Positions 1 to 9,460 of a DNA stretch of 64,000 nucleotides are shown piece after piece (position 1 is the first letter of the stretch; the number at the start of each line of letters is the position of its first letter). Where the stretch lies: the NCBI GenBank assembly GCA_008501825.1, contig QQUA01000004.1:248001-312000 (forward strand), written 5' to 3'. The notes beneath the pieces were generated by a model that had not been told where the DNA came from, did no database searches, and saw only the letters and a program-made list of their open reading frames with translations. Source of the DNA: Planctomycetota bacterium (GTDB lineage: Bacteria; Planctomycetota; UBA1135). The translations under genes were made by a program, and so were the position numbers.

Positions 1-1382
1 TCCAATCGGTAGCGAGCCAAATTCACGACAGCAGCCTCGCCGTCGGCCAGGAAGTAGGGCAACAACGTGCGCAAAGCATCGCGGCTTCCTCCACCATTGC
101 CGCGCAGGTCGATGACCAAGCCATCTGTGGTTCTGAATTCTCTCATCCGTCGATCCAAATCGGCCAAAAACTCCCGCTTGCTCGACATGCTTGGAATGCG
201 CAAATAACCAATTTCTTCCTTCAAGATTTGCGATTCCATCTCCGGCCAAGATCCGAAGATGGGCTTTTGTTCGACCACTGGAACGATGAGTTGCTTGTGC
301 TCCTTGCTGTTTAGCGACCTCAACATCAGCTTAATCCGACGTTTGGCTGGCAATCCCAGTTCCGTTCGCAAATAGACAATGTCTCGCAATCCACGAGCAA
401 TTCGCTCCTTGGCGAATTGAGGGGAAGAGTCGCAAATCACTCGGTCACTCGCTTCCAGCCACTTCTCCAGCGGCAGGCCGTCGATGCCCTCCAACACCGG
501 AAAAGCCTCGTCCAGAAGGCCGGAACGGTCGGCCCGGAATGCAAGCAGTTTTCCACCGATCCAGTGGGTCAAAAAAGGTGCATAGCCACGGAGGACCCAG
601 CGACTGCGAACGCGGGAATGGCCGTCTCCGAATAAAGCCAAAACTTTTTGAATTTGGGCGGCAAAGGCAGGAACGGTAGGCCTTTCGGGAATGCTGACCC
701 GAACCGCATCTAGCGCCCCCCGGTAGTCAATCTGCAATAAATCACGGTAGGCAAAGCGCTCCTGAATCAGCCATTCCAACTGACCCAAATCCTGTCGGAT
801 TTGCTCCGCCGAAAGTTCCGGTCCATTCAAGTTCGGCCATCTTGCCAGTACGGCAAACTCCGCTTTCATGACCAGCCTATGGCTCCGCTCGATGCGTTTG
901 GTCGAATCCATTGGAGTTCCAGATTCCACGACGAAGCGGTAGGCCTTGCGGTGACTTGCATCTCGTATCGCATCGCGCTGAGCTCGGGTCATCACCACAT
1001 CTTCCATCAAAATCACCTCACCTGTTGCAAGATCGATTAACTCCAGGTCGACGGTGCGCTCCAGCTTGATTCCCTTCAAATCCAAAGCCTCAACCAGATC
1101 TTCCTCAATTCTTTTGATGCCCTTATCTGGCCAAGTCTTTTCACAAAACTGAACCAGTTCAACCGAATCGATCCCGGCAACGGATTTCCATCCATACCAA
1201 GCATCCCCGATCTTGACTTCAGCACGTGGCCCCGGCCAACGGATGCCATCGAATGGCGATAACTTTTCGTACTCTTGGATTGTAAAAGCGAGTCGAGTTG
1301 GAGCCGTCATGGGGGCGGCTTGAGAAACCGAGGCGGCGGTAGAAAGCCAAACCGCCAGCCAAAGAAGCATGCAAGTTCTCAT
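1..1382 (-). CDS. S41-family (C-terminal processing / tail-specific) peptidase, secreted, C-terminus truncated by window edge
   Basis: Own reverse-strand translation from ATG at 1382: MRTCMLLWLAVWLSTAASVSQAAPMTAPTRLAFTIQEYEKLSPFDGIRWPG... (signal peptide) ... DGLVIDLRGNGGGSRDALRTLLPYFLADGEA (S41 GNGGG-type motif). Open to position 1, so it is not listed in the ORF track. Confidence 0.85.
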   Translation of the reverse strand, partial: MRTCMLLWLAVWLSTAASVSQAAPMTAPTRLAFTIQEYEKLSPFDGIRWPGPRAEVKIGDAWYGWKSVAGIDSVELVQFCEKTWPDKGIKRIEEDLVEALDLKGIKLERTVDLELIDLATGEVILMEDVVMTRAQRDAIRDASHRKAYRFVVESGTPMDSTKRIERSHRLVMKAEFAVLARWPNLNGPELSAEQIRQDLGQLEWLIQERFAYRDLLQIDYRGALDAVRVSIPERPTVPAFAAQIQKVLALFGDGHSRVRSRWVLRGYAPFLTHWIGGKLLAFRADRSGLLDEAFPVLEGIDGLPLEKWLEASDRVICDSSPQFAKERIARGLRDIVYLRTELGLPAKRRIKLMLRSLNSKEHKQLIVPVVEQKPIFGSWPEMESQILKEEIGYLRIPSMSSKREFLADLDRRMREFRTTDGLVIDLRGNGGGSRDALRTLLPYFLADGEAAVVNLARYRL

Positions 1383-1440
1383 CTAATAAAAGACTGAGAA
1401 AAGCACGATTCGACGGATAAAAATTCGGTATTTTTTCTCA

Positions 1441-3231
1441 ATGGGCAGAAATCGCCTTTCGGACCCGGAACTTTGGAGCATGGTGGATCGCCAGGCACCG
1501 GAGTTAGCGGACCATCTCCGGGCCCACCCGGAAGACAAGGATCGGGTAGCCGGGCTTCAAAGGGTCGTGGCGAACTTGTCTAATGCGGCGCCCAGTCCAC
1601 CCTGGAAAGCCCCGAAACGCATCGGTCCGTTCCGGGTACTGCGTACCTTGGGTGAAGGCGGAATGGGAGTTGTGTTTGAAGCCGAACAACAACACCCGAA
1701 CCGCAACGTGGCTCTTAAGGTGCTGCGCCCTGGATTTGCTGAGCACTACATTGAGCGCGAGGTTCAGGCGTTGGCACGCCTGGAACACCCGCATATCGCC
1801 CGAATCTATGACGCCGGCAAAGATGATACGGGCTTGGCCTGGTGCTCTATGGAAATTGTCCGCGGCTTGCCATTAGTTCAACATGCCCAAACCCTGAAGC
1901 TGAATCAACAAGATCGAATCCGCTTGTTTCTAAAAGTATGTGAAGGCGTTCAGCATGCCCATGAAAAGGGTGTGATTCATCGAGATTTAAAACCCAGCAA
2001 TATCCTGATGGACCCTGCTTCCGGCCCGAAGATATTGGATTTCGGCCTGGCGATGAGCGAAAGCGGCAATTTATCCCTTTCCGCGGCCACCGGCAATTTA
2101 GCAGGAACGCTAACTTATATGAGCCCTGAACAATTTGCCGGCGAAGTGGACCAAATTGACGAGAAAAGCGATCTTTATTCTTTGGGTGTAGTTCTCTTCG
2201 AATTGATTTGTGATCAGCTGCCTTTTAATCCTGAAGCGATGTCATTGCGCGACTATGCGCGAATCGCAGAATCTAGCGCCCCTCCCTTGGCAGGCATGGT
2301 TCACAAGCCTGCAGCCGGTGATTTGCAACAAGTCATTGCCAAAGCCATGCATCCTGACCGAAGCCAGCGCTATGCGACGGTCAATCAACTTAGAATGGAT
2401 TTAGAAAATTTTTTAACTGGCAAGCCGGTTTCGGCAATGGGAGTTCGTCCGGCTTATTGGTTTCGCCGCTTTCTTCACCGCCGGCGCGCCGGCCTGCTAT
2501 TGGCATTCTTCATCCTTCTTCTGAGCACGGCAGTCCTTTGGGTTTCTATATTTCCGGTTTCCTTTTTCAATTCGTTTCTTCCGGGGTGGTGGTCAACGAA
2601 AAGTCCCTTCGAGGGTTTGCGGTGGAACGGTGACGAGGCGGAAGTCCAAGTGGACGGCCAGTGGTATGGATTGGAATCCACGGACCGACTTTCTACCGAT
2701 TTTCTCATTGGCCGCTGCAAGCAATTTGCTGGTCCGTACCAGTGGAGGAAACGATTCTCGGAAGACTTTCAGCAAGTCTTGAATCGGTCCGGCTCTTTGG
2801 CCATTTGGAAGGTGGATTTAGTCCTGAGGGACTTGAAATCAGAGAATCTCATCTTGAAAGAAAATGTTCCCTTACTTTCAGGAAACCGTAGGCGTATTTA
2901 CGACAATCGCCATGCCATTCCCTTTGGGATTCTAGGTAAGGAGAAGAAAACATTCATCGTCTGGTTTGAAAGCTCGGCATGGGAACTTATTTCGGTGGAA
3001 AGCGCAGGCTATGAGGAAATGAACCGCACTTGGGCCCGGCTGGATCGCAAGAAGCGCCTTGGCGCGATTTCCAGCTATGACTTTCTAGTAGAGGTTTTGG
3101 GATACTCACCGCCGAAAAAATTGGATTTTGTTTTGCATCATCCGGAAGACGGAACCATCCGAAAATTCGTTGACCTGGATCGACTCTCCTACGCCCAAAC
3201 CTCAAGCACGACCATCCTTCCCTTTCAATGA
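1441..3231 (+). CDS. Transmembrane Hanks-type Ser/Thr protein kinase with extracytoplasmic C-terminal domain
   Basis: RTLGEGGMGVVFEAE, ALKVL, HRDLKPSNILMD, DFGLAMS, GTLTYMSPEQ; single TM (AGLLLAFFILLLSTAVLWVSIF); about 200-aa C-terminal domain. Confidence 0.95.
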   Translation: MGRNRLSDPELWSMVDRQAPELADHLRAHPEDKDRVAGLQRVVANLSNAAPSPPWKAPKRIGPFRVLRTLGEGGMGVVFEAEQQHPNRNVALKVLRPGFAEHYIEREVQALARLEHPHIARIYDAGKDDTGLAWCSMEIVRGLPLVQHAQTLKLNQQDRIRLFLKVCEGVQHAHEKGVIHRDLKPSNILMDPASGPKILDFGLAMSESGNLSLSAATGNLAGTLTYMSPEQFAGEVDQIDEKSDLYSLGVVLFELICDQLPFNPEAMSLRDYARIAESSAPPLAGMVHKPAAGDLQQVIAKAMHPDRSQRYATVNQLRMDLENFLTGKPVSAMGVRPAYWFRRFLHRRRAGLLLAFFILLLSTAVLWVSIFPVSFFNSFLPGWWSTKSPFEGLRWNGDEAEVQVDGQWYGLESTDRLSTDFLIGRCKQFAGPYQWRKRFSEDFQQVLNRSGSLAIWKVDLVLRDLKSENLILKENVPLLSGNRRRIYDNRHAIPFGILGKEKKTFIVWFESSAWELISVESAGYEEMNRTWARLDRKKRLGAISSYDFLVEVLGYSPPKKLDFVLHHPEDGTIRKFVDLDRLSYAQTSSTTILPFQ

Positions 3232-3243
3232 CCCCAACGCGTC

Positions 3244-3765
3244 ATGGACGAGCAAGCCTTTCAACAACTCATTCAAACAGGTAGTCAAAAAGCTGCCGAA
3301 TTTTTGAATACCACCTATGGATCGGCCCTGGAGCGCTACTGCAGCAGTTTCTTAAGAGATCCGAGCTCGGCTGAGGATGTTGTGCAGGAGACGTTTCTGA
3401 AGTTGCTCGCCCAGGAGGAAGCCCCTCGCAACTTGCGCAGTTGGCTATTTTGGGTTGCCAGGAATGCATGCCTCTCTCGTTTGAATGAAGCTGGCAGAAG
3501 AAAGGCCGCTCCTCAGGCCATCGATGAGCTTGAACTCGTGGCAAGTGTGACCGGACAACTCACCAAACTTGTGCGAGCGGAGCAAAGGCGCGAACTTCAT
3601 CGCCAGCTCGCCAGGCTCAGCGAGGAACAGATTGAAGTGTTGCACCTGCGTTACAGCGAAGGCCTCAGCCGCCAAGAAGTAGCCGATGTCCTTGGGATTC
3701 CAGAGTCGGTGGTGAAGTCGAGGGCATACGAGGGAACCAAGAAACTCCGTGACGCCTTGAAGTAG
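3244..3765 (+). CDS. ECF-type RNA polymerase sigma factor
   Basis: DPSSAEDVVQETFLKLL (region 2) and LSEEQIEVLHLRYSEGLSRQEVADVLGIPESVVKSRAYEGTKKLR (region 4); 12 bp after the kinase stop. Confidence 0.92.
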   Translation: MDEQAFQQLIQTGSQKAAEFLNTTYGSALERYCSSFLRDPSSAEDVVQETFLKLLAQEEAPRNLRSWLFWVARNACLSRLNEAGRRKAAPQAIDELELVASVTGQLTKLVRAEQRRELHRQLARLSEEQIEVLHLRYSEGLSRQEVADVLGIPESVVKSRAYEGTKKLRDALK

Positions 3766-3833
3766 GTTCCAACGATTGGCCTGTCCCCAAATACGGATCT
3801 ACCGGCCTTCCTTCATCATGGTGTAGGATCAAG

Positions 3834-6188
3834 ATGTCCATGCAGCGGTGGACTGTCCTGTTTCTCGCCTTCCTGGCGATCTTGTGCGGTTGGATCGTCT
3901 GGGAAGAACCCACCCGAGCGGAAGGCCGAAGTTCGGTTGCCGCCGGCGGTTCGGACACCGCCTTCGATCAAACCGAACCCGAGGAGGAAGGCCGGGTGGC
4001 CGCTCCCCCGCCGCCAGGCTTTGCCGAGGGCCGCAGCCTTCTCGAGTCGGAAAGCGCCTCATCCCAGGCCAAAGCCACGACGAGCTGGGATCCAGCCAAG
4101 GCTTGCACCGTGCAAATCTGGTTGGGATCCGCCACCGAAGGGCTTCCGATCGCCGACGCGCCGATCGCCTTGCGCTTCAGTCTGGCGGAAGAAGGCAGCA
4201 AGGGAGTCTGGCAGGAAGCGGCGGGTCGCACCGGAGCCGGCGGCGGATGGCAGGTTGAGGTGCCGTTCGATTGCAAGAGCTTGATTATGGAAGCCGGGCC
4301 GGCGGCGGGTTTCGCCCGAACCCTTCACTTCGCCGATTTGGAAAAGCAGCCGTTGACCGCGGGAGGCTTTCAAGAATTCCGTTTAAAGGCTTGGGAAGGC
4401 TGGACTCTCGCCGGCCAAGTGGTGCAAGCCGACGGCCAACCGGTCACCGGCATGCACCTGAAAGTCAACCACGGAAGCCGTTCCCGGGTACCGGGCCCCG
4501 GAGCCATGCTTCCCGATTATCAGAACAAGGCCGAAACCGACGCCCAAGGGGCTTTTGAAATCACCGGCATGCCGCGAAGATTTCGGTTGACTATGGATTC
4601 AGAAGAATTCGGCGAGTTCCAACTCGATGCTTCCTTTCACGACTTGCCCAAGGAAGTGCACGATGTCCGCCTGGAATTATTCAGCATGAAAAAGGCTCAA
4701 CTGAGAATTGTCAGCGGCGGCAAGCCGGTGGCCGGAGCCACGGTCACCGGATACAGTTGGGCCAAACGCAGCCGCTTGGACATGCCCGGACTGCCACCGG
4801 AAGTCTTGCGGGTTCACCGTTTTCGCAGTTCTTCTCTGCCGGCAAAACAGAGCAATGCTCTGGGAGAAGTCACGGTGTTGTATGCCGGCGATAAAGGCTT
4901 GCGCCTGCATGTTCAACACCCGGATTATCTGAAGTGGTATGGCCGGTTTCAGGACGGGCAAGGCCAGATGGAAATCGAGCTGAAACCCCCTTTCCGGGTT
5001 TTGGGCCAAATTCGAGATTCTTTGGGAAGGCCGGTGGCCGGCGCCGAACTGCGCTTGCACCTGCCAGAGAAAAATCGCGGCCGCTTCCAGGAAAGCAAAG
5101 TGGCGACGGCGACCAGCGGCGCCGACGGTGCCTTTTCGATTCCTATCGAAGAAAAACTCCCCTTAGGGTCGGCGGTACTCTGCGCCCGAGCCGAGCACAT
5201 GGCGCCTTTGGTGATTTCGCCGCTGGCGATTCAAGAGGGCATGATTCCGCTGGCCCTGCAAATGGAGCCGGAACTCCAGATCGCCGGGAAAGTTCTCGAC
5301 CGGGAAGGCCAGCCTGTTGCAGGATTGCAGATCCGAGTCAGCGGCACAGAAGCTCTGGCCAAGCCCCCCTTTAAAAGCTTCGTCAATTTGGAACGCCTGG
5401 CCGGCCATCCGGCCAAGGCGGAAAGCGATGAACAGGGCAACTTCGCCGTGGGTCAATTGCTGCCCGGTTTGTACAAGGTAGAAGTTCGCCAGCCGGGCGA
5501 TCCTTCCCCCCTGGCGGAAATAGAACTTCGCGCCGGAGTCCAGGATGCCCAAATCGTATTGGGCCAAGGATTGGAAGACGATTTGAGCTTGCGGTTGCAG
5601 GTTCTCGATGGCGAGAGCCAGGAAGCCATGGATCGAATCGTGGTGGAAATTTGGCAAAGTCGAGGCCGGCGGATTTGGCGCCGCAGCCTTCATGGAAACG
5701 AAGGACGGTTTGAACTTCGCGGTTTGCCGATACCTTCCGGCCAAGCCTTCCTCCGGGTGGAATCGCCAGGCTACGGCGCTTGGCTCAGCCCGTCCAAACT
5801 CTGGTCTCCGGGAATCTTCGAATTCCAACTCTCCTTATTTCCCGGACGCCATCAAAATTTGCGGTTGATGGATGAAAAAGGCCGTGCGTTTCGGATCGTT
5901 GAGGTGGAAATCTTGAATTCCGAAGGCCAGAAAATCCCGTATGTGACTTCGGCCGGAGGGCGATCGCAAAACCCGACCATGAGCAGCAGTAGCCGTCTCG
6001 ACGCCAATGGCTGGCTTCGGCTCCGAAACTTGCCGGCGGAAACTTTGCAATTGCACTTCCTCAACCCTTATCGCAAGAAAAAAGGCGGTAGCGAAAAGTA
6101 CGGACCGAAGGAGTACCACCAGTCCTTGGATCTCGGATTTTCAACCGGCAAAAACCTGACCGTCACTTTGCCTTGGAAGGCCCGCTGA
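3834..6188 (+). CDS. Signal-anchored protein with repeated carboxypeptidase-regulatory-like domains
   Basis: N-terminal hydrophobic segment (RWTVLFLAFLAILCGWIV); repeated LAGQVVQADGQPVTGMHLKV / LGQIRDSLGRPVAGAELRL / IAGKVLDREGQPVAGLQIRV motifs. Confidence 0.75.
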   Translation: MSMQRWTVLFLAFLAILCGWIVWEEPTRAEGRSSVAAGGSDTAFDQTEPEEEGRVAAPPPPGFAEGRSLLESESASSQAKATTSWDPAKACTVQIWLGSATEGLPIADAPIALRFSLAEEGSKGVWQEAAGRTGAGGGWQVEVPFDCKSLIMEAGPAAGFARTLHFADLEKQPLTAGGFQEFRLKAWEGWTLAGQVVQADGQPVTGMHLKVNHGSRSRVPGPGAMLPDYQNKAETDAQGAFEITGMPRRFRLTMDSEEFGEFQLDASFHDLPKEVHDVRLELFSMKKAQLRIVSGGKPVAGATVTGYSWAKRSRLDMPGLPPEVLRVHRFRSSSLPAKQSNALGEVTVLYAGDKGLRLHVQHPDYLKWYGRFQDGQGQMEIELKPPFRVLGQIRDSLGRPVAGAELRLHLPEKNRGRFQESKVATATSGADGAFSIPIEEKLPLGSAVLCARAEHMAPLVISPLAIQEGMIPLALQMEPELQIAGKVLDREGQPVAGLQIRVSGTEALAKPPFKSFVNLERLAGHPAKAESDEQGNFAVGQLLPGLYKVEVRQPGDPSPLAEIELRAGVQDAQIVLGQGLEDDLSLRLQVLDGESQEAMDRIVVEIWQSRGRRIWRRSLHGNEGRFELRGLPIPSGQAFLRVESPGYGAWLSPSKLWSPGIFEFQLSLFPGRHQNLRLMDEKGRAFRIVEVEILNSEGQKIPYVTSAGGRSQNPTMSSSSRLDANGWLRLRNLPAETLQLHFLNPYRKKKGGSEKYGPKEYHQSLDLGFSTGKNLTVTLPWKAR

Positions 6189-6199
6189 CCGGTCGCGGT

Positions 6200-9100
6200 T
6201 CAAGCCGGGAATCGCTTGCGGTTCAACAAGTAAAACAGGGCCGGAACCACGATCAAGCTGAACAAGGTCGAGGCCAGCAATCCGAAAATCAAGGACCACG
6301 CCAGTCCTGAAAAAATCGGATCCAAGGTAATCGGCCAGGCGCCCAAGGCGGTGGTTCCCGCGGTCAACAGAATCGGTCGCATGCGCACCGCCCCGCTTTG
6401 CAGGATGGCTTCCCGCAAACCAAGGCCGCGCTGCAGTCCACTGGTAATGAATTCCAACAGGACCAAGGAATTGCGCACCACGATGCCGCCCAAGGCGATC
6501 ATGCCGATCATGGCGGTGGCGGTGAAAAACACCGAATCGGTATAGCCGCCGACTTCACCGGCGAAAAAGTGGTTCAACAACCAAAAGCCCGGAAGAATGC
6601 CGATGGCGGTCAAGGGAATCGCCATCATGACCAAGAGCGGCAAGGCCAGGGATTTGGTTTCTACGGTTAACAACAAATAAATGAACACCAGGGCAGCCCC
6701 GAAAGCCAAACCGAGGTCGCGGAACACGCGGATGGTGATTTCCCACTCCCCCTCCCCGGCCCAATCGACTTCGATTGCCGGAGGCATGGGCTTTTCCCGA
6801 AGAGAAGCTTGCAGGGAAAGAATGGCTTCGGCGGGAGCTCGCCCCGCCATTTCGCCGGTCACGTAAACCACCGGCCTCAAATTCTTGTGGTAATAAACCG
6901 TATCCATCGCCTCCGATTCAAACTCCCCGACTTCCTGCAAAGCCATCAAGCGGCCGTCGGAAGTTCTAGCAGCGAGCAGAGCCAGTTGTTCGGCGCCGGT
7001 TCGTTGCCCCCGGGGCAAGCGAATGCGGACAGGCAACGGCTGCCTTTCGTTGGGAAGTCTCAAGTGCAGTGGAGTGGCAGCCGGCACTTCCCCCAAGGCC
7101 AAACCCAAGATTCCGGCGACTTGGCTTTCATCCACGCCGTGTAAAGCGGCTTGACGGCGATCCAGGCGAAAGTGCAACCGCTGCTGGGGAGCCGCCGCCA
7201 TCACGTCCAAATCGGTCAAGCCGGGTTCTTCCGCCATCCGTTCCTTCAACGCGAAGCCGGCGTCGACCAAAGCTTGGTACGGCGTATCCTCCGCACCGCG
7301 CACTTCGGCGACTACGGTGGACAATACCGGAGGACCCGGAGGAACTTCGACGATTTGCAATACCGCCCCGTTCTCTTCCGCCAGGGCTTCTAGATCCCGG
7401 CGCATGGCCAAAGCCAAGGCGTGACTTTGCTGAGAGCGTTGTTCCTTCGGTAACAGCTTGATCCGGATGTCGGCCAGATGCGGCGCCTGCCGGAGATAGG
7501 AATGGCGCACAAGGCCGTTGAAATCCATCGGCGAAGCCAAGCCGACATAGCTTTGACAACTGAGCACTTCCGGCCGTGCCGCAAGAAAGCGCTCGAAATT
7601 CCGCACTACCGCGTCGCTTTGCTCCAGAGTATTGCCTTCCGGTAAATCCAGCACCAATTGCAATTCGTCCTTATTGTCGAAAGGCAACATTTTCAGCGGC
7701 ACCTTGCCAAGCAGCACCAAGGAGCCGGAAGCCAAAAACATGACCAAAACAGTAAACAAGAGCAACCAGGCTCTTTTGCCGGAAGCGATCCAGGGGCCGG
7801 CTAACCAACGATAGATGCGGCCGAATCCTTTCGGTGCCTGAGGTTCGCTCAAGGCGTCTTCAAGAACTTCCTCGGTTTCGACTTCCGAACCAGGCTTCTT
7901 CTTCGGCTTCAAAAGTACGAAGGCCAACCACGGAACCACGGAAAGGGCCGCCAAGGTGGAGGCGGAAACCGCCAGCGGCACGTTGGCCGCCATCGGCGCC
8001 ATATAAGGCCCCATCATGCCGGTGATGAAGAACATCGGCAGGAAGGAAACGATGATGGTCAAAGTACTCATAATCACCGGCGGCAAGACTTCTCGGACCG
8101 CATCCAAGACTGCCCTCCGGGGTCGCCCGGGTTTGCTGCGAATGTGCCTTTGAATGTTGTCGACGTTGGCAATGGGATCGTCGACCACCAAGCCCAACGA
8201 CAAGATCAACGCGAAAAGGGTGACTCGGTTGATGGTATAGCCGAACATCCAATTCACGAATAAGGCCAGCGAAAAGGAAACCGGAACCGCCACCGCCACC
8301 ACCAAGGCTTCCCGCCAGCCCAAGGTGAACAAAAGGAGGATCACTACGCTGATCAAAGCGAAGCCGATGGAAGACAACAAATCATCCACCTTGCGATCCG
8401 CCGTGGCGCCGTAATTGCGGGTAACTTCCATTTCCACGCCGTGGGGAAGCACTTCTTCTTGCAAACGCCGGGCTTCGCTCAAAACTCGTTCCGCCACTCG
8501 AGTGGCATCCGAACCTTTTTGCTTGGAAATGGCCAGGGTGACGGCGGGCAAACTGTGGCCGGCACGCTCCGAGGCTCCCCCCCAAGTCATCCGGGTATAA
8601 CTTTCCAATTCCGCCGGTCCGTCTTGAATCTCCGCGATTTCCCGCAAGTGAACCGGCAAATCATCCCGGGTGGCCACCACCAATTCCCGCAATTCATCCA
8701 AACTGCGAAAACCGGAACCGGTCGCCACTTCCACCTGCTCATTCAACCGCTGAAACGACCCGAGCGCCGCTTGCACCTTGGAAGCGGTCAAGGCTTGTTG
8801 CACTTCCCAAAGGGTCAAGTCTCGGCCTTGCATCCGTTCCCGATCCAGCTCGATGCGGATTTCTCTCGGAGCGCCGCCATAGATCCCGGTGCGACTCAAC
8901 TCCGGCAAGGAGTCGAGTCTGGCTTTCATTTCTTCCGCCACCCGGCGAAGGTCGTATTGGTCATATTCCGGACCGTATAAGGTCAAAGTAACGATCGGCA
9001 CGTCGTCGATTTCAATCGGCCGCACCAGCCACCCCTGGACGATACTGGGGACTTGATCGAGATGGGATTCGATCCGGTTGCGCAGTTTGATGATCGAGTC

Positions 9101-9439
9101 TTCCCGATCCTGGCCGACGAAAAAGCGCACCGTGACGATGGCGCGGTCGCGGCTGGACATGGAATAGACGTATTCGACGCCGTCCAACTGCCAAAGGAGG
9201 CGCTCCAAGGGAGTGGCCACCAAGCGCTCCACTTCTTTGGCCGAGTAGCCGGGGACTTCGACGAATACATCGGCCAAAGGAACCACGATTTGCGGCTCTT
9301 CTTCTCTTGGAGTACCGAGCACCGCGGCGACGCCGAGCACCAAGGCCAACAAGAGAAGCAAAAGGGCGTTGCGGCCTTCCAAAAACCGGGCCACCACTCC
9401 AGCCAGAAATCCCCCGGCTTGTTTGCGTGTCTCTTCCAT
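6200..9439 (-). CDS. RND efflux transporter permease subunit
   Basis: 1079 aa with RND topology and motifs: VFVEVPGYSAKEVERLVATPLE, LGLVVDDPIANVDNI, GGIVVRNSLVLLEF, RMRPILLTAGTTALG. Confidence 0.95.
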   Translation of the reverse strand: MEETRKQAGGFLAGVVARFLEGRNALLLLLLALVLGVAAVLGTPREEEPQIVVPLADVFVEVPGYSAKEVERLVATPLERLLWQLDGVEYVYSMSSRDRAIVTVRFFVGQDREDSIIKLRNRIESHLDQVPSIVQGWLVRPIEIDDVPIVTLTLYGPEYDQYDLRRVAEEMKARLDSLPELSRTGIYGGAPREIRIELDRERMQGRDLTLWEVQQALTASKVQAALGSFQRLNEQVEVATGSGFRSLDELRELVVATRDDLPVHLREIAEIQDGPAELESYTRMTWGGASERAGHSLPAVTLAISKQKGSDATRVAERVLSEARRLQEEVLPHGVEMEVTRNYGATADRKVDDLLSSIGFALISVVILLLFTLGWREALVVAVAVPVSFSLALFVNWMFGYTINRVTLFALILSLGLVVDDPIANVDNIQRHIRSKPGRPRRAVLDAVREVLPPVIMSTLTIIVSFLPMFFITGMMGPYMAPMAANVPLAVSASTLAALSVVPWLAFVLLKPKKKPGSEVETEEVLEDALSEPQAPKGFGRIYRWLAGPWIASGKRAWLLLFTVLVMFLASGSLVLLGKVPLKMLPFDNKDELQLVLDLPEGNTLEQSDAVVRNFERFLAARPEVLSCQSYVGLASPMDFNGLVRHSYLRQAPHLADIRIKLLPKEQRSQQSHALALAMRRDLEALAEENGAVLQIVEVPPGPPVLSTVVAEVRGAEDTPYQALVDAGFALKERMAEEPGLTDLDVMAAAPQQRLHFRLDRRQAALHGVDESQVAGILGLALGEVPAATPLHLRLPNERQPLPVRIRLPRGQRTGAEQLALLAARTSDGRLMALQEVGEFESEAMDTVYYHKNLRPVVYVTGEMAGRAPAEAILSLQASLREKPMPPAIEVDWAGEGEWEITIRVFRDLGLAFGAALVFIYLLLTVETKSLALPLLVMMAIPLTAIGILPGFWLLNHFFAGEVGGYTDSVFFTATAMIGMIALGGIVVRNSLVLLEFITSGLQRGLGLREAILQSGAVRMRPILLTAGTTALGAWPITLDPIFSGLAWSLIFGLLASTLFSLIVVPALFYLLNRKRFPA

Positions 9440-9460
9440 CCCAACTCGTTGGCTAAAACG

